41,949 nucleotides of DNA from an uncultured Clostridia bacterium (GCA_946186665.1 CAMHOE010000021.1:1-41949), one strand, 5' to 3'; counted from the first letter of the stretch, positions 1-9,810 are shown. The notes: generated by a model not told the origin, from the sequence alone. Program-made: numbers and translations.

Positions 1-72
1 TTTCATACGAATATTATATCACATTTTCTACTTTTTTGAAAATTGATTTCCGTGCGCAGAGCCCATGGAAAT

Positions 73-158
73 CAATTTTGCAGGGGCAACTACATTGGGA
101 AAACCCTTTTCCGGCGGAAAAAGGGTTATTCCCCATACCCCTTTCCTAAAACCGCTGA
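73..158. repeat. Dispersed intergenic element, copy 1
   Basis: This noncoding stretch contains a hairpin (AACCCTTTTCC / GGAAAAAGGGTT) followed by the block CCCCATACCCCTTT and AAAACCGCTGA. A close relative lies at 33728-33795 next to mutL, with the same order of blocks but without the inner hairpin. Two copies about 33 kb apart in intergenic DNA suggest a genome-wide repeat family. No open frame of interest is present. Confidence 0.55.
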
Positions 159-234
159 CATTATCCGATTTGAGAAAATATCCACAATTAGTGTTTGGTA
201 TGTAAGAAATCAAACATCCATGTAATTCAGGTTT

Positions 235-434
235 TAAAAAATGATTTACGTACAGCGGCGCAGAGCCTGCTGTTTCGGCTACACTCTCCGAACAAAAAGT
301 TTTTTTCCAACTCAACTTTATGCGCCTGTACAATTTGAAACTGTAGTTTTTATTATACTTACTATAATTGTTTTGCTTTAGCAAAACATACCACAACTAT
401 TCACTATTCACCATTCACTATTCACTATTTCCGC
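235..434. repeat. Dispersed repeat with TTTTGC-ttta-GCAAAA hairpin
   Basis: The stretch GCGCAGAGCCTGCTGTTTCGGCT ... ATGCGCCTGTACA recurs at about 7760-7850, 7970-8060 and 8175-8330. It ends in the hairpin GTTTTGC ttta GCAAAAC (370-387) and short iterations of ATTCACT. It lies at the 3' end of the leftward glycan operon. The hairpin has no clear U-tract, so I do not call it a terminator. Confidence 0.6.
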
Positions 435-1457
435 TCAGCCGTTCTCATCATCGGAATCTTCATTCAAATCATCAAGACCGGAAAGACCGATTTCAGGTGG
501 AACCTCAGCAAACGGACTATGTGCCCATGTGGCATTCTTTCGTATACATCTTGCCGGATTTCCGGCAGCAATACAGTTTTCCGATAAGTCTCCTTTGAAA
601 AGTGACTTCGCACCAATAATACAGTTATTTCCGATAGACGCTCTGTTAAGGACAATAACATCCATTCCTATCCATACGTGGCTGCCTATGGTTATAGTTC
701 CCTTAGGATCGCCCAATTCATATAGATTTGTGCGCTTGCCCGTTTCGAGGTCAAAAATGGCGTGTCCGTCTCCGCTGAATATGGTGGAATTTTTTGCCAT
801 AAGCAGATCATCGCCAACAGTGATAATATCATTGTCCATACAAATGAACTGGTCGCCCTCACTGATGTAACCTTTATTTCCTATAGTAATCTGACCGGAA
901 CCATATACTCTTATCGCGCTGCTTTTGAGCGTGCAGTTTTTGCCGATATTAACTTTTGCACTGCCAGCACGAAAAATCGTTATGGTAAACTCTTTGTCCA
1001 CTTTGCAGCCTTCTCCGATATTTATCTCAGCACCAAAAGCATAGGGTGAAAGTATGATTTTTGCTCCGCTATGATCATGTACAACATTACCGTAAATATC
1101 AGAATACTCTTTTGTTTCCGGCGGAATTATAGTACGGGGACGGTTGACAAACAAAAAGTCCCTTCCTTCCCTGTATCCGAGCGCCTTAAGCTTCGTAACA
1201 TCATTTTTGTTGCGAAGTGTACTTGGAACAAGAATATAATAACGACCTATATGTTTACTGATCATTTCAAATGTAATGCTGGTATCATCCTTTATACCAT
1301 CATCCTCAGCAATATTGAAGCTTACCGTTAGTTTATATTTATTCAGAAATCTGTTGAACACAGCATTCTGTCCCCAGAGTACAAGCTTTCTTCCTTTGAT
1401 ATTCTGACTGATAAGCTTCGCCATATTATTATAATGAATTTCTTGTGCTTTAACCAT
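435..1457 (-). CDS. Left-handed beta-helix acyltransferase (hexapeptide-repeat family)
   Basis: A 340-residue protein and the last gene of the leftward glycan operon. The first ~105 residues form an alpha/beta region (KLVLWGQNAVFNRFL near residue 23) resembling the nucleotide-binding-like domain found before some acetyltransferases. From about residue 130 there are imperfect hexapeptide repeats (INIGEGC, VNIGKNC, ITIGNKG, ITVGDDL, ITIGSHVWIG, ASIGNNCIIG) typical of a left-handed beta-helix acyltransferase. The segment SGDGHAIFD probably carries the catalytic histidine. The end is acidic (DLNEDSDDENG). The ATG follows GGAGAAAT at good spacing. Its position suggests O- or N-acylation of a surface sugar; donor and acceptor cannot be read from sequence. 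Confidence 0.8.
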   Translation of the reverse strand: MVKAQEIHYNNMAKLISQNIKGRKLVLWGQNAVFNRFLNKYKLTVSFNIAEDDGIKDDTSITFEMISKHIGRYYILVPSTLRNKNDVTKLKALGYREGRDFLFVNRPRTIIPPETKEYSDIYGNVVHDHSGAKIILSPYAFGAEINIGEGCKVDKEFTITIFRAGSAKVNIGKNCTLKSSAIRVYGSGQITIGNKGYISEGDQFICMDNDIITVGDDLLMAKNSTIFSGDGHAIFDLETGKRTNLYELGDPKGTITIGSHVWIGMDVIVLNRASIGNNCIIGAKSLFKGDLSENCIAAGNPARCIRKNATWAHSPFAEVPPEIGLSGLDDLNEDSDDENG

Positions 1458-1603
1458 AAATCATTTCTCCATAATTCAAACTCCTGCTATAACAGGGCAT
1501 ATCAACAGTTATCGATCAGGAATATAATTCCGTTATTTTCCAAAATCGCCTATACTTCAGAAATGTATAGGCGATCTTGTAAAAATATTTTCTTTTTAAA
1601 TAA

Positions 1604-4600
1604 TTATCTCTGGCACGTAAAGTCGCTTATATGAGTGTCGAAGCAAACGGAATCCACCGGCTTCATTGTGGTCTTGTTGTAGATAACAATGTTCAGACCA
1701 CGTGAATTTACGGCATATTCCTTTCCGTTTATCTGGATAGACGCTTCATTACCGTTATTATATACACGGCTTACAACATGAAGGCTGTTTTTGCCTACAT
1801 TTCCATCATAGACAGTCGGCTCTTCGTTTTCTCCCAGCTTTTCGAATATGACCTTTCCTCCATTGATAACAGCCACATAGCTGTGTCCGTGTTTGCCCTC
1901 TAAATTCTCCTTCAGACCGAGAGAAGTCAGCTTGTTTACAACAAAGGAATTGAGCGCAAGTCCGGGAGTATCCTTAACTGAGACAACGATGATATTGCCT
2001 CTGAACTGACTCTTGAGTACCTCAAGATAATCCATTATATCTGTCTTGTCAGAAATAGAAGTTGAAACATTTGAAACCATATTCATAATAAGATCTCTCA
2101 TGTTTTCCAGCTTGTTATCCTGCTCCTTAAGAAGCTCATACATAATGTCATAGTCAGACATTGCGCTTACCTTAGGTGCAGCCAGAGCATTCTTCAGCCA
2201 GTTCATACATCTTTCTCTTTCCTTGTTAAGAACCTCATAGACCTTATCATAATCAATAGGCTGAAGCAGCTTTTCTTTGTCAAAGTTGTCCTGATCTGTT
2301 ATCAGACGGTCCTCAAGATGAAGCATCCTGGCAATCGAATAGAAACGTGATGCGCCGCGTTTTTCGTTTATTATCGCAGCAAACGGCTTTTTCATGAGGA
2401 TAGCAAAGCACATTCCATGGAAAGAATCAGTTACAAAGAAGTCACAGTTTGCGATACTCTGAAGTCTTTCCTCAGTTTTGAGCGGCTTCTTGTACAGCTC
2501 GCCAAGAGGAGCATAGTATTTCTTACCGCGAAGATACTCTGAGAAGCTCTCACAGTCAGCGCCCAGACTATCACGGAAGGTACGTACTATATCAGCCTTT
2601 TTCTCTGTCGGATCAAGGATATAAGCACTCACATACTTTTCAGGTGTCTTTCTTTTACAGCGGTCAATAAGAGCCTGATAGTGTTTCATATCGCAAAGGA
2701 ATACCGGATCCAGAACCCATGTAGGATCCTTCACACCATAAACCTCTTTTGCAGTGTCAACGCCGCTGTCCTCACGGCACGAGAAATGATCAAACTTCTG
2801 AAGGAAATAACCAAGCTCACTGTGTATCTTCGGACTTCCGAGTGTTCTGCCGAAGGAAGCGGAATATGCGATCTTCTTCTTTGTATCGCTTACCCAATCA
2901 AGTGATGTATATTTGTCAAGGGCTGTATAGAGAACATAGTTGAAAAGCTTATCCGAACCTACTACGAACATATCACAGCGCGGGTTCAGGAACTTTCTCA
3001 TATCGTCTCTGTCCTGATAGCTTTTTGAAATAGCATAGCTCGGATAAAGCGGTTCAAGATGTATCTTCGGAGAATTCTCCATGACCTTTACCAGATTTTT
3101 GGAGGTTCTGGGACGCTCTATCATAAGCGTTGAATATCCGAGATCCTCTATCGTATGATAAAGCGCATAATGCGTCAGCGCTCCGCCAAAGTTAATAGCA
3201 TAGAAGTTTACAGCAAGACCTACATCGAAATGATTTTTGCTTACAAGTGAAACACTCTCATTGACGCCATGGTGCTTCAGAAGGTCAAAGAATCTTTCTC
3301 TTCCCTGATTTACAGGAACCTTAGCCTTCAGACGGTTAAGCTTTATCTCGGAAGGATTGATCTTCACAAACTTGCTTTTTGAAAGCTCAGGAGTCAGAGA
3401 ATCAAACAGCTGTCTGCCGTGCGCATTATTGACAAGCACCATAGAGGTACCTTTTTTGTCATACGCTTCCGGCGATATGTTCATTATACCCCAGAAATCT
3501 CCTATGGAAATATCGCCCTGACGTGGGAATGCACAGAAAATACAATCACCACAGGATTTTCTGAGGGCAAGATTTTCATGGAATGCTTTCTCAAACACAT
3601 CCTCGCCTAACAGACTTCCCTCATATTCTGTGCCGTTGTCAAACACAATGCGTATGAAGGTACTGCACTGCCAGCCATGTCTGTCCTTATCACGGAAAAT
3701 GATCTCGACCGGCTTCGGAGGTTCTTCACCAAGAGATATCTCTGGAAGCTGTGATATTTCCTCAACATAATCCTTCAGGAACTTCTGAGATGGAACACCG
3801 CGGCAAAGTATATCTATAAGATAAAGATTTTCATAATCTTTTCCAAGATATGCCTTCAGTCCGCTCACCTGACACGGAGTACCTGTAAAGAGAACTGTCT
3901 TATTATCTTTAAGAAGCTTCTTGATATCCCTGTAAAGATAGTTGATATTACTCTGTGAATATTTTGCCTTTCTCATTGTTCCGAGATCATCCTTGTTATC
4001 AGTGATCTTATGGAGCAATTCAAGGTTATCATAATCAAAGACAGCGCCGCACACGTAGCCGCCCGACTCAAGTACTTTTTCCGCAGCAACGGTAAACATT
4101 CCGCCAGAGGAGCTTGCATCTCTGATATCATCCTTAGCTACAGCCGAATAAACATCAGGCTGACGGACATTATCAAGCAGAGTATTCACTGCCGGACAGG
4201 TAAGGATACACTTCTTGCACTTCACGCACTTGTCGTTATTTACAGATGGCATTATAAAGCCTTCGTCGTTATCCTGCATTGTAATGGCATCAGCAGGACA
4301 TACGTTCATACAAGCAGAGCAGCCGGTACATACTGTATCCGGAACTCCTGAAACATTTATAGGATTGATTCCATCCATCTTGGGATTTCTCAACTTGAGA
4401 GACTCTTTTAACTGCTCTTCGCTTATTTTCTTTTCAGACTCAATAGCATTTTTCAGCCAGTCATAAGAGCTTTTTGATTTCTCATCAATAATTGCCCATA
4501 CCTTTTCGTAGTCTATCTCCTGAGCAAGTATTTCTCTGAGACGCTTGTCTATAGCCTCTTCGCTTATGTCTTCTTCATCAATGTTGATCATTCTGTTTTC

Positions 4601-5575
4601 AAGACCTACAGTTGCAAGAAGTGTTTTAAAGCGCGCAAGGCTCTGACCCTGATTCACTATACATACAAAGGGTCTGCCGAATATTATCGAGAAGCAAAGT
4701 CCGTGGAAGGAGTCGCCCACATAGCACTGTGTATTCTGGAAATACTTCAGCCAATCCTCAACATCGGGATCCTGTATAGCCGGAAGTCCTGTTTTCTTTG
4801 TGAAGTTTTCAGGATTGTTCGGATTTGGCAGACATCTGTATCCGCAGCCCAGAATATCAGCGATCTTCAGGAACATATCAGCCTTTTCTTTACCGGGACC
4901 AAGAAAATAACTCGAAATGTATTTTTCATCCTCATGGACTTTTGATTTATTTGCAAGGTCATGATAGACCTGTCTGTCGCAAAGGAACACCGGATCCATT
5001 ATCTTATCTGCATGAGAATGGAAGATATCCCTGCATATATTTACAGCGTCATCCTCACGCACACCAATATAGTCGAATTTTTTCATATAATGTTCCGACC
5101 ATACTCTTGCTTCATCAGGACCGTCATAGCCTGCACCAAAGGAGCTTGCCATTGCTATTTTCTTCTTATCGTCGTTAACAAAATCCAGAAAGAAGAACTG
5201 ACCTGCGTCCTTTCCGCATATAGCATAATGCCATACAACATCGGAACCTACAATGAAGGTATCCACAGTCTTATTGAGCACTTTATAATCCAGAGAGCTA
5301 TGGTAGCACTGAGTCACGTTATTATCACAGTATTTATATATGAACCTGTTGGCAACTGAACTCTTGTCAGCATATTTCGGTCGCCAGAGTACTTCGGGTT
5401 TGTTCACCATTATTGCGCTGTAGCCCATCTTTGTAACGACGTCATACAGGGCGTAATAGGTAAGAATAGAACCGTAGTTAAGACCGAACCAGAGTCCAAC
5501 TATACCAATATCATGATAAGTATCCTCTGCCTTTACAACGATCTCTGTGTTTTCGTTTTTTTCGGATACGCTCAT
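1604..5575 (-). CDS. Multidomain pyruvyltransferase / 2x[4Fe-4S] FrhB-like / pyruvyltransferase / ILEI-like protein
   Basis: A 1323-residue fusion protein; ATG 5575 is chosen because GGGAG lies 8 nt upstream. Residues ~15-360 are a polysaccharide pyruvyltransferase-type domain (VGSDVVWHYA, DSFHGLCFSIIFGRPF). Residues ~410-465 hold two ferredoxin motifs (CTGCSACMNVCP and CVKCKKCILTCP). Residues ~475-770 resemble the coenzyme F420 hydrogenase/dehydrogenase beta-subunit C-terminal domain (SSSGGMFT, FTGTPCQVSGL, CIFCAFPRQGDISIGDFWG). Residues ~780-1135 are a second pyruvyltransferase-type domain (VGSDKLFNY, TDSFHGMCFAILMKKPFAAI). After a probable helical linker, residues ~1190-1323 resemble an ILEI/FAM3-type domain (LGLKENLEGKHGHSYVAV, RGLNIVIYNKTT, FDTH). 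It sits between a galactofuranosyltransferase and an acyltransferase, so ketal pyruvylation or another modification of surface glycan is likely. The redox role is unknown. Confidence 0.8.
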   Translation of the reverse strand: MSVSEKNENTEIVVKAEDTYHDIGIVGLWFGLNYGSILTYYALYDVVTKMGYSAIMVNKPEVLWRPKYADKSSVANRFIYKYCDNNVTQCYHSSLDYKVLNKTVDTFIVGSDVVWHYAICGKDAGQFFFLDFVNDDKKKIAMASSFGAGYDGPDEARVWSEHYMKKFDYIGVREDDAVNICRDIFHSHADKIMDPVFLCDRQVYHDLANKSKVHEDEKYISSYFLGPGKEKADMFLKIADILGCGYRCLPNPNNPENFTKKTGLPAIQDPDVEDWLKYFQNTQCYVGDSFHGLCFSIIFGRPFVCIVNQGQSLARFKTLLATVGLENRMINIDEEDISEEAIDKRLREILAQEIDYEKVWAIIDEKSKSSYDWLKNAIESEKKISEEQLKESLKLRNPKMDGINPINVSGVPDTVCTGCSACMNVCPADAITMQDNDEGFIMPSVNNDKCVKCKKCILTCPAVNTLLDNVRQPDVYSAVAKDDIRDASSSGGMFTVAAEKVLESGGYVCGAVFDYDNLELLHKITDNKDDLGTMRKAKYSQSNINYLYRDIKKLLKDNKTVLFTGTPCQVSGLKAYLGKDYENLYLIDILCRGVPSQKFLKDYVEEISQLPEISLGEEPPKPVEIIFRDKDRHGWQCSTFIRIVFDNGTEYEGSLLGEDVFEKAFHENLALRKSCGDCIFCAFPRQGDISIGDFWGIMNISPEAYDKKGTSMVLVNNAHGRQLFDSLTPELSKSKFVKINPSEIKLNRLKAKVPVNQGRERFFDLLKHHGVNESVSLVSKNHFDVGLAVNFYAINFGGALTHYALYHTIEDLGYSTLMIERPRTSKNLVKVMENSPKIHLEPLYPSYAISKSYQDRDDMRKFLNPRCDMFVVGSDKLFNYVLYTALDKYTSLDWVSDTKKKIAYSASFGRTLGSPKIHSELGYFLQKFDHFSCREDSGVDTAKEVYGVKDPTWVLDPVFLCDMKHYQALIDRCKRKTPEKYVSAYILDPTEKKADIVRTFRDSLGADCESFSEYLRGKKYYAPLGELYKKPLKTEERLQSIANCDFFVTDSFHGMCFAILMKKPFAAIINEKRGASRFYSIARMLHLEDRLITDQDNFDKEKLLQPIDYDKVYEVLNKERERCMNWLKNALAAPKVSAMSDYDIMYELLKEQDNKLENMRDLIMNMVSNVSTSISDKTDIMDYLEVLKSQFRGNIIVVSVKDTPGLALNSFVVNKLTSLGLKENLEGKHGHSYVAVINGGKVIFEKLGENEEPTVYDGNVGKNSLHVVSRVYNNGNEASIQINGKEYAVNSRGLNIVIYNKTTMKPVDSVCFDTHISDFTCQR

Positions 5576-5634
5576 TAAAAACACTCCCTTGTTAATAGTT
5601 TTTTATTCTTTCGATAATTTTTTGCTGCAATTAT

Positions 5635-7452
5635 TTATATGTCAAGATATTTCTGCCAGAAGCCGTAATCCATCAGCTCATTGCCTCTTTTGTAGTAAGA
5701 CTTTACTGTCTTTTTGTATTTCCATCTGGATTTCAGCGATATCTTCCAGAGCTTGTACAAAAGGCGTATAGTCTGCTTCATGCTCTTCTCGGTAACGAAA
5801 CCTCTTCTGCTGGTGTAGTCGTAGTTAAGAGCCTTCTGAACACGATAGAAGTTTACAGGTCTTGCTGTGAATGTAGGAGCTACTACCGGCATTTCATTTT
5901 CTGCCTTTTTCTTTGAGGGGAGCATAATGCCGTTTGCAGTAAACTTTCTCCATATTCTTGTACGTCTTCCGGGCTCAGGCATACGGCAAGAGCTTTCATA
6001 TGCGGGATAGCTGAAGGGAATTGAAAGCGTGCTGATATCCTGAAGCTTATATCCCCTGTTCATTATATCCTTATGGAGAGCCTCACCGTCCTGTGCCATA
6101 AGCCAGTCGATACCATTATAAAAGTCATTTACACCATCCATAAGAAGGTCGGCGTTTTTATATCTGTAATATACGATTTCACGCTTTACCTGTTCGCTGA
6201 GGTCCTTTATAAAGCTTCTCCTTTTATATCTCAGGTTATGTATAGAGTTATCTATAAGTCTGTTTCTGAAGATATAGTAGTACATAGAGGAAGCGTATTT
6301 ATTTTCAAAAGGCTCATGCCATACACATATACCGTTCATGAGTATGAGATTTGTAAGGTTTCTGAGACCGTACTCAACATCATCGCCTCTGATGAAGATC
6401 GGGAGAGGAAGGTTCTTTTCGGAGATTATATGTGCCGGGAACGCACAGTACCACCATGCGTTGAACTCTGTTTTTTCCTCAAATTCATTATACAGGCAGG
6501 CATCAACATCAAGAAGATTAAGACCTGATTTATGGGAAATAAGATAACCCTTATTCCATCTTGCGCCAGCCTCTGTCTGTATATACTGTTTATCGAGTCT
6601 GAGCATAGCGCCGCCCACAAATGCGTCCTTATACTCATCCTTAAGAAGTGAAAGTATTACAAAGGTACGATATATAGAATCAGGATTGATGATAACGTCA
6701 TCATCCATAACGAGTGTATGAGTTATGTTATGTTCCTCTCTGCACTTCATAACTTCTATCATACCTCTTGTAAAGCCGCCTGCGCCACCGGTATTCTTGT
6801 TAAGGAATACGTGTATCTTATCACAAAGCAGTACATCATTCTGGTTGAGTGTCTGAGCGTTATCCGAAATAAATATTTCAAGACCGTCACTCATTCCCGA
6901 GTCGGGCTTACTTAAGAAGTTATCGTAAAGCTCACGGACGTTCTTAGTTACAAATACCTCACGCTTGAAGGTACAGATAACCAGTGCGATTTTTACCTTT
7001 CTGATATCCTCTTCTTCAACCTCACCGTCATACCAGCCGTCGAACAATGTGCCGGACTCACTCAGGCAAAGAAGCTGGAAGCAGAACATACCGTTATTGG
7101 ATTCAGCTTCAAACTCAAAGGAATATGTATCCTCTTTATCGGCTTCACCGAACATTTCCTCATGAAGGAACTTTGTTGTTGAACCGTCGAGGTTCTTTTC
7201 CTTTCTCATAAGGGTTATTCTGAACTGACCCTTTACATGAAGGAATATGCGTATTTTTTTGACCTTTGTATATTTGAACCATTTTTCGGCAGAACAGCCG
7301 TTAAAGTAAGTATCGAAGCTTATCGAAGCATCGCGGAACATATTGAGATAATCCTTATCCCATGTAAAATCAATGATACCCTGTCTTCTGAAATACATTT
7401 GTTCTTCCGTACAAATTCCTGTCTGCGGGAAAAGCAGGCTTTGAAGTTTCAT
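5635..7452 (-). CDS. GlfT2-like galactofuranosyltransferase (GT2)
   Basis: A 605-residue protein with the layout of GlfT2 polymerising galactofuranosyltransferases: an N-terminal beta-rich region (1-155), a GT-A core beginning VKIALVICTFKRE, and a helical C-terminal part. The acceptor-loop motif NTGGAGGFTRG lies near residue 217, the metal-binding DDD (LVMDDDV) near 248, a GDDVEYGLR acid motif near 354, and VWHEPF with a candidate metal-binding His near 376. It should transfer galactofuranose from UDP-Galf to a surface glycan at the membrane. The UDP-Galf would come from the mutase at 30.7-31.8 kb. It is the first gene of its operon; AGGAG lies 8 nt before the ATG. A second homologue is encoded at 28.9-30.7 kb. 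Confidence 0.85.
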   Translation of the reverse strand: MKLQSLLFPQTGICTEEQMYFRRQGIIDFTWDKDYLNMFRDASISFDTYFNGCSAEKWFKYTKVKKIRIFLHVKGQFRITLMRKEKNLDGSTTKFLHEEMFGEADKEDTYSFEFEAESNNGMFCFQLLCLSESGTLFDGWYDGEVEEEDIRKVKIALVICTFKREVFVTKNVRELYDNFLSKPDSGMSDGLEIFISDNAQTLNQNDVLLCDKIHVFLNKNTGGAGGFTRGMIEVMKCREEHNITHTLVMDDDVIINPDSIYRTFVILSLLKDEYKDAFVGGAMLRLDKQYIQTEAGARWNKGYLISHKSGLNLLDVDACLYNEFEEKTEFNAWWYCAFPAHIISEKNLPLPIFIRGDDVEYGLRNLTNLILMNGICVWHEPFENKYASSMYYYIFRNRLIDNSIHNLRYKRRSFIKDLSEQVKREIVYYRYKNADLLMDGVNDFYNGIDWLMAQDGEALHKDIMNRGYKLQDISTLSIPFSYPAYESSCRMPEPGRRTRIWRKFTANGIMLPSKKKAENEMPVVAPTFTARPVNFYRVQKALNYDYTSRRGFVTEKSMKQTIRLLYKLWKISLKSRWKYKKTVKSYYKRGNELMDYGFWQKYLDI

Positions 7453-7501
7453 TTTCTACACTCCTAAAAATATTTATGAGGAAAATTTCTGACTATCATT
7501 C

Positions 7502-7530
7502 ATTTTATCATCATTACAAATGTAAATCAA
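7502..7530 (-). promoter_or_regulatory. Sigma-A promoter of the first glycan operon
   Basis: On the minus strand TTGATT is followed after exactly 17 bp by TAAAAT, about 50 bp upstream of the GlfT2-like gene. No operator is obvious. Confidence 0.6.
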
Positions 7531-7599
7531 GTTCTTGTCAGAATCTACATCAAATAAAACTTTAGAAAAATAATAAAGACATCCATTTTTTTTAGTCAA

Positions 7600-8355
7600 A
7601 CTAAACATCGCCGGCGAGCCGCCGGTGCCGATTCGCGGCGCAAGGCTTGCGCTCCCGATTCGCGCTGGCGTTTGCTTACGCTCACTTTGATATTCTGACC
7701 GAAACTTCACTGCCCGCGGTTAACGGCGCAAACTTGTCAGACAACATCCCCCATCCGCCGGCGCAGGCTAAGAGCCTGCTGTTTCGGCTGTTTTATCCAA
7801 GCAAAAAGTTTTTTCGCCTATTCAACTTCATGCGCCTGTACAGCTTGAAGCCGGTAACGCACTAAAGACGTGTACAGCAATAGCCAAAGTGCTCAATAAA
7901 GAGCACGACGCGGATGTTCCAGACAAATGCAGATACGTTGTTAAGTCGTCCTGTGCGGTCACGCACCGGCGCAGCCTGAGGGCTGCTGTTTCGGCTATTT
8001 TCTCCGGACTTATAGTTTCTCCCCCTACTCAACTTCATGCGCCTGTACAGCTTGAAACCTGTAACGCACTACAGACGTGAACAGCAATAGCCAAAGTGCT
8101 CAATAAAGAGCACGACGCGGATGTTCCAGACAAATGCAGATACGTTGTTAAGTCGTCCTGTGCGGTCACGCACCGGCGCAGCCTGAGGGCTGCTGTTTCG
8201 GCTATTCTCTCCGGACTTATAGTTTCTCCCCCTACTCAACTTCATGCGCCTGTACAGTATGAAACTATAGTTTATATTATACTTACTATAATTGTTTTGC
8301 TTTAGCAAAATATACCACTATTATTCATTTTTCAGTTTTAAGTTTTCAGTATTCA
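7600..8355. repeat. Intergenic repeat block with a 207-bp tandem duplication (7856-8267)
   Basis: Positions 7856-8062 and 8063-8267 are near-identical copies with a 207-bp period, preceded by a partial third copy at ~7760-7855. Each unit holds the perfect hairpin GTGCTC-aataaa-GAGCAC and the block GTCGTCCTGTGCGGTCACGCACCG. The block ends at 8294-8311 with the TTTTGC ttta GCAAAA hairpin. Related sequence recurs at 235-434 and 39290-39414. Two 60-70 codon frames run through the copies, but they lack ribosome sites and change with the repeat, so I do not regard them as genes. Confidence 0.8.
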
Positions 8356-9696
8356 TTAATTTTCTGCGCACCGAATGGTTTCTATGCCGCTGTTCAGAAG
8401 TCTGCTTATGACATCTTCATCTATTCTTTCGCCCGGCATGATGACGGGTATTCCCGGCGGACACGGACAGGCACTGTCTGATGCTATACGTCCACAGCAT
8501 GAATTTACAGGTACATTCTCATTTTTTGAGAAAACGGCTTCTCTCGGTGTCATTACTGACTCAGGCAGTTTTATTGTATTTTTATCCTGAGACAGCCCCA
8601 AACGAACGTCAACTCTGTTCCCAAAATCATCTATAGCAGTTTCAAGGCGTGTAAAGTCTTTTTCACTGTTGAACGGAGTACATATGAATACTGCATTACT
8701 GCCGTCACAAAACTCAGGTTCTATTTTATGACGGTGGAAAAATTCGGTCTGTTCATTTCCTTTAATACCCGCACAAGAAGTATTTATACACACCCTCAAA
8801 GGGTCGCACTCTCCATCCGGTTGTATAAGACCGTTTTTTTTCGCATGAAGCTTAATTCGTCCCACTCTTTCCTCTGCTTCCCGGTATTTTCCTGTACCAC
8901 CGTTTCTGAGATAATCACAGCACAAGTCTATCGACGCCATTATCGGATAGGACGGACTTGTAGAGCCGAACAGCGACATAGCCTGCTTTGCCCTGTCCAC
9001 ATATTCTTCATTGGCAATATTCAGGACTGCGCCGCCTGTCAGCACAGGAAGTGTCTTATGCAGTGAACAGGCGCTCATATCGGCTCCGAGATGAATTGGA
9101 TGAAGGTTCTTGTTCGTGAAAGCAAGGTGCGAACCATGTGCGTTATCCACGAGAAGATGTGCTCCATAGCTGTGGCATATTTCGGACAAGGCTTTAATGT
9201 CCGTAAGCTCTCCATAGTAATCGGGACTTGTCACATAACAGGCGGTGATGTCACTGTCTTTTTTTAAAGCTTGTTCTATATCCTCAGGCTTTACACGTCC
9301 GGTAAAAAGTCCGCTGTCGGAATAAGGCATGACCCATACAGGTTCAATTCCCAGAAGCGCCGCTGCATTGACGGCACTTCTATGAATATTCCTTGCGAAC
9401 AGTATTTTACCTCCCCTTTGGGAAGCGAGTCTCAGCATTGTCTGAATAGCGAGGGTACAGCCGGAGCCGGATATCAATGTTCTCTTTGCGCCGAAAAGCT
9501 CTGCGAGGTTTTTTTCTGCTTCAAGAATAATACCGCTTGCTTCATAAAGCGCATCTGTATCCGGCAGTTCTGTAAGATCAAGAGACAACAGTTCCGGCGG
9601 AAAAAAGCCTGCACATTTATGTCCCGGAGTGTGAAATGGGGAATAGTCCAGCTTATGATGTTTTACAAGCTGAGAATAAATCGGTGTATCTGACAT
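8356..9696 (-). CDS. Orn/Lys/Arg decarboxylase-family PLP enzyme
   Basis: A 446-residue fold-type I PLP enzyme of the SpeA/Cad-like 'arginine/lysine/ornithine decarboxylase' family in its short Gram-positive form. Visible motifs are YSPFHTPGHK near the N-terminus (a family signature), SGSGCTLAIQ, DNAHGSHLAF near residue 180 (cofactor Asp), and ACSLHKTLPVLTGG near 213 with the PLP-binding Lys. The small C-terminal domain ends CPCPPGIPVIMPGERI, also a signature. I start at ATG 9696 because AGGGAGG precedes it at ideal spacing; a longer frame to 9720 lacks a site. Substrate cannot be decided between arginine, lysine and ornithine. A mobile element is inserted just upstream of its promoter. Confidence 0.85.
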   Translation of the reverse strand: MSDTPIYSQLVKHHKLDYSPFHTPGHKCAGFFPPELLSLDLTELPDTDALYEASGIILEAEKNLAELFGAKRTLISGSGCTLAIQTMLRLASQRGGKILFARNIHRSAVNAAALLGIEPVWVMPYSDSGLFTGRVKPEDIEQALKKDSDITACYVTSPDYYGELTDIKALSEICHSYGAHLLVDNAHGSHLAFTNKNLHPIHLGADMSACSLHKTLPVLTGGAVLNIANEEYVDRAKQAMSLFGSTSPSYPIMASIDLCCDYLRNGGTGKYREAEERVGRIKLHAKKNGLIQPDGECDPLRVCINTSCAGIKGNEQTEFFHRHKIEPEFCDGSNAVFICTPFNSEKDFTRLETAIDDFGNRVDVRLGLSQDKNTIKLPESVMTPREAVFSKNENVPVNSCCGRIASDSACPCPPGIPVIMPGERIDEDVISRLLNSGIETIRCAEN

Positions 9697-9768
9697 ACTG
9701 CGCCTCCCTGTAATTGACAATAAAAATCATGCAGCAAAGTTGATTTACCTTAAGTAATATCACTTTTT

Positions 9769-9797
9769 ATTATATCATATTTAATTCACGTTTACAA
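9769..9797 (-). promoter_or_regulatory. Promoter of the decarboxylase gene
   Basis: On the minus strand TTGTAA, 17 bp, TATAAT. The -35 box lies one base from the left edge of the element's direct repeat, so the insertion kept the core promoter but removed whatever lay upstream of it. Confidence 0.65.
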
Positions 9798-9798
9798 C

Positions 9799-9810
9799 TC
9801 CTGTTAATTG
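9799..9810. other. Left attachment-site core (direct repeat)
   Basis: TCCTGTTAATTG here is repeated exactly at 25945-25956, at the other end of the element. The recombinase stop codon is 2 bp inside this copy, as is usual for integrases placed at an element end. This is the only long direct match I found flanking the element genes. Confidence 0.7.

Noticed and set aside
7889-8305. Two similar 63- and 69-codon frames in the tandem repeat
   Set aside because: They arise because the DNA is duplicated, lack ribosome sites, and contain hairpins and a block that also occurs in noncoding positions elsewhere.
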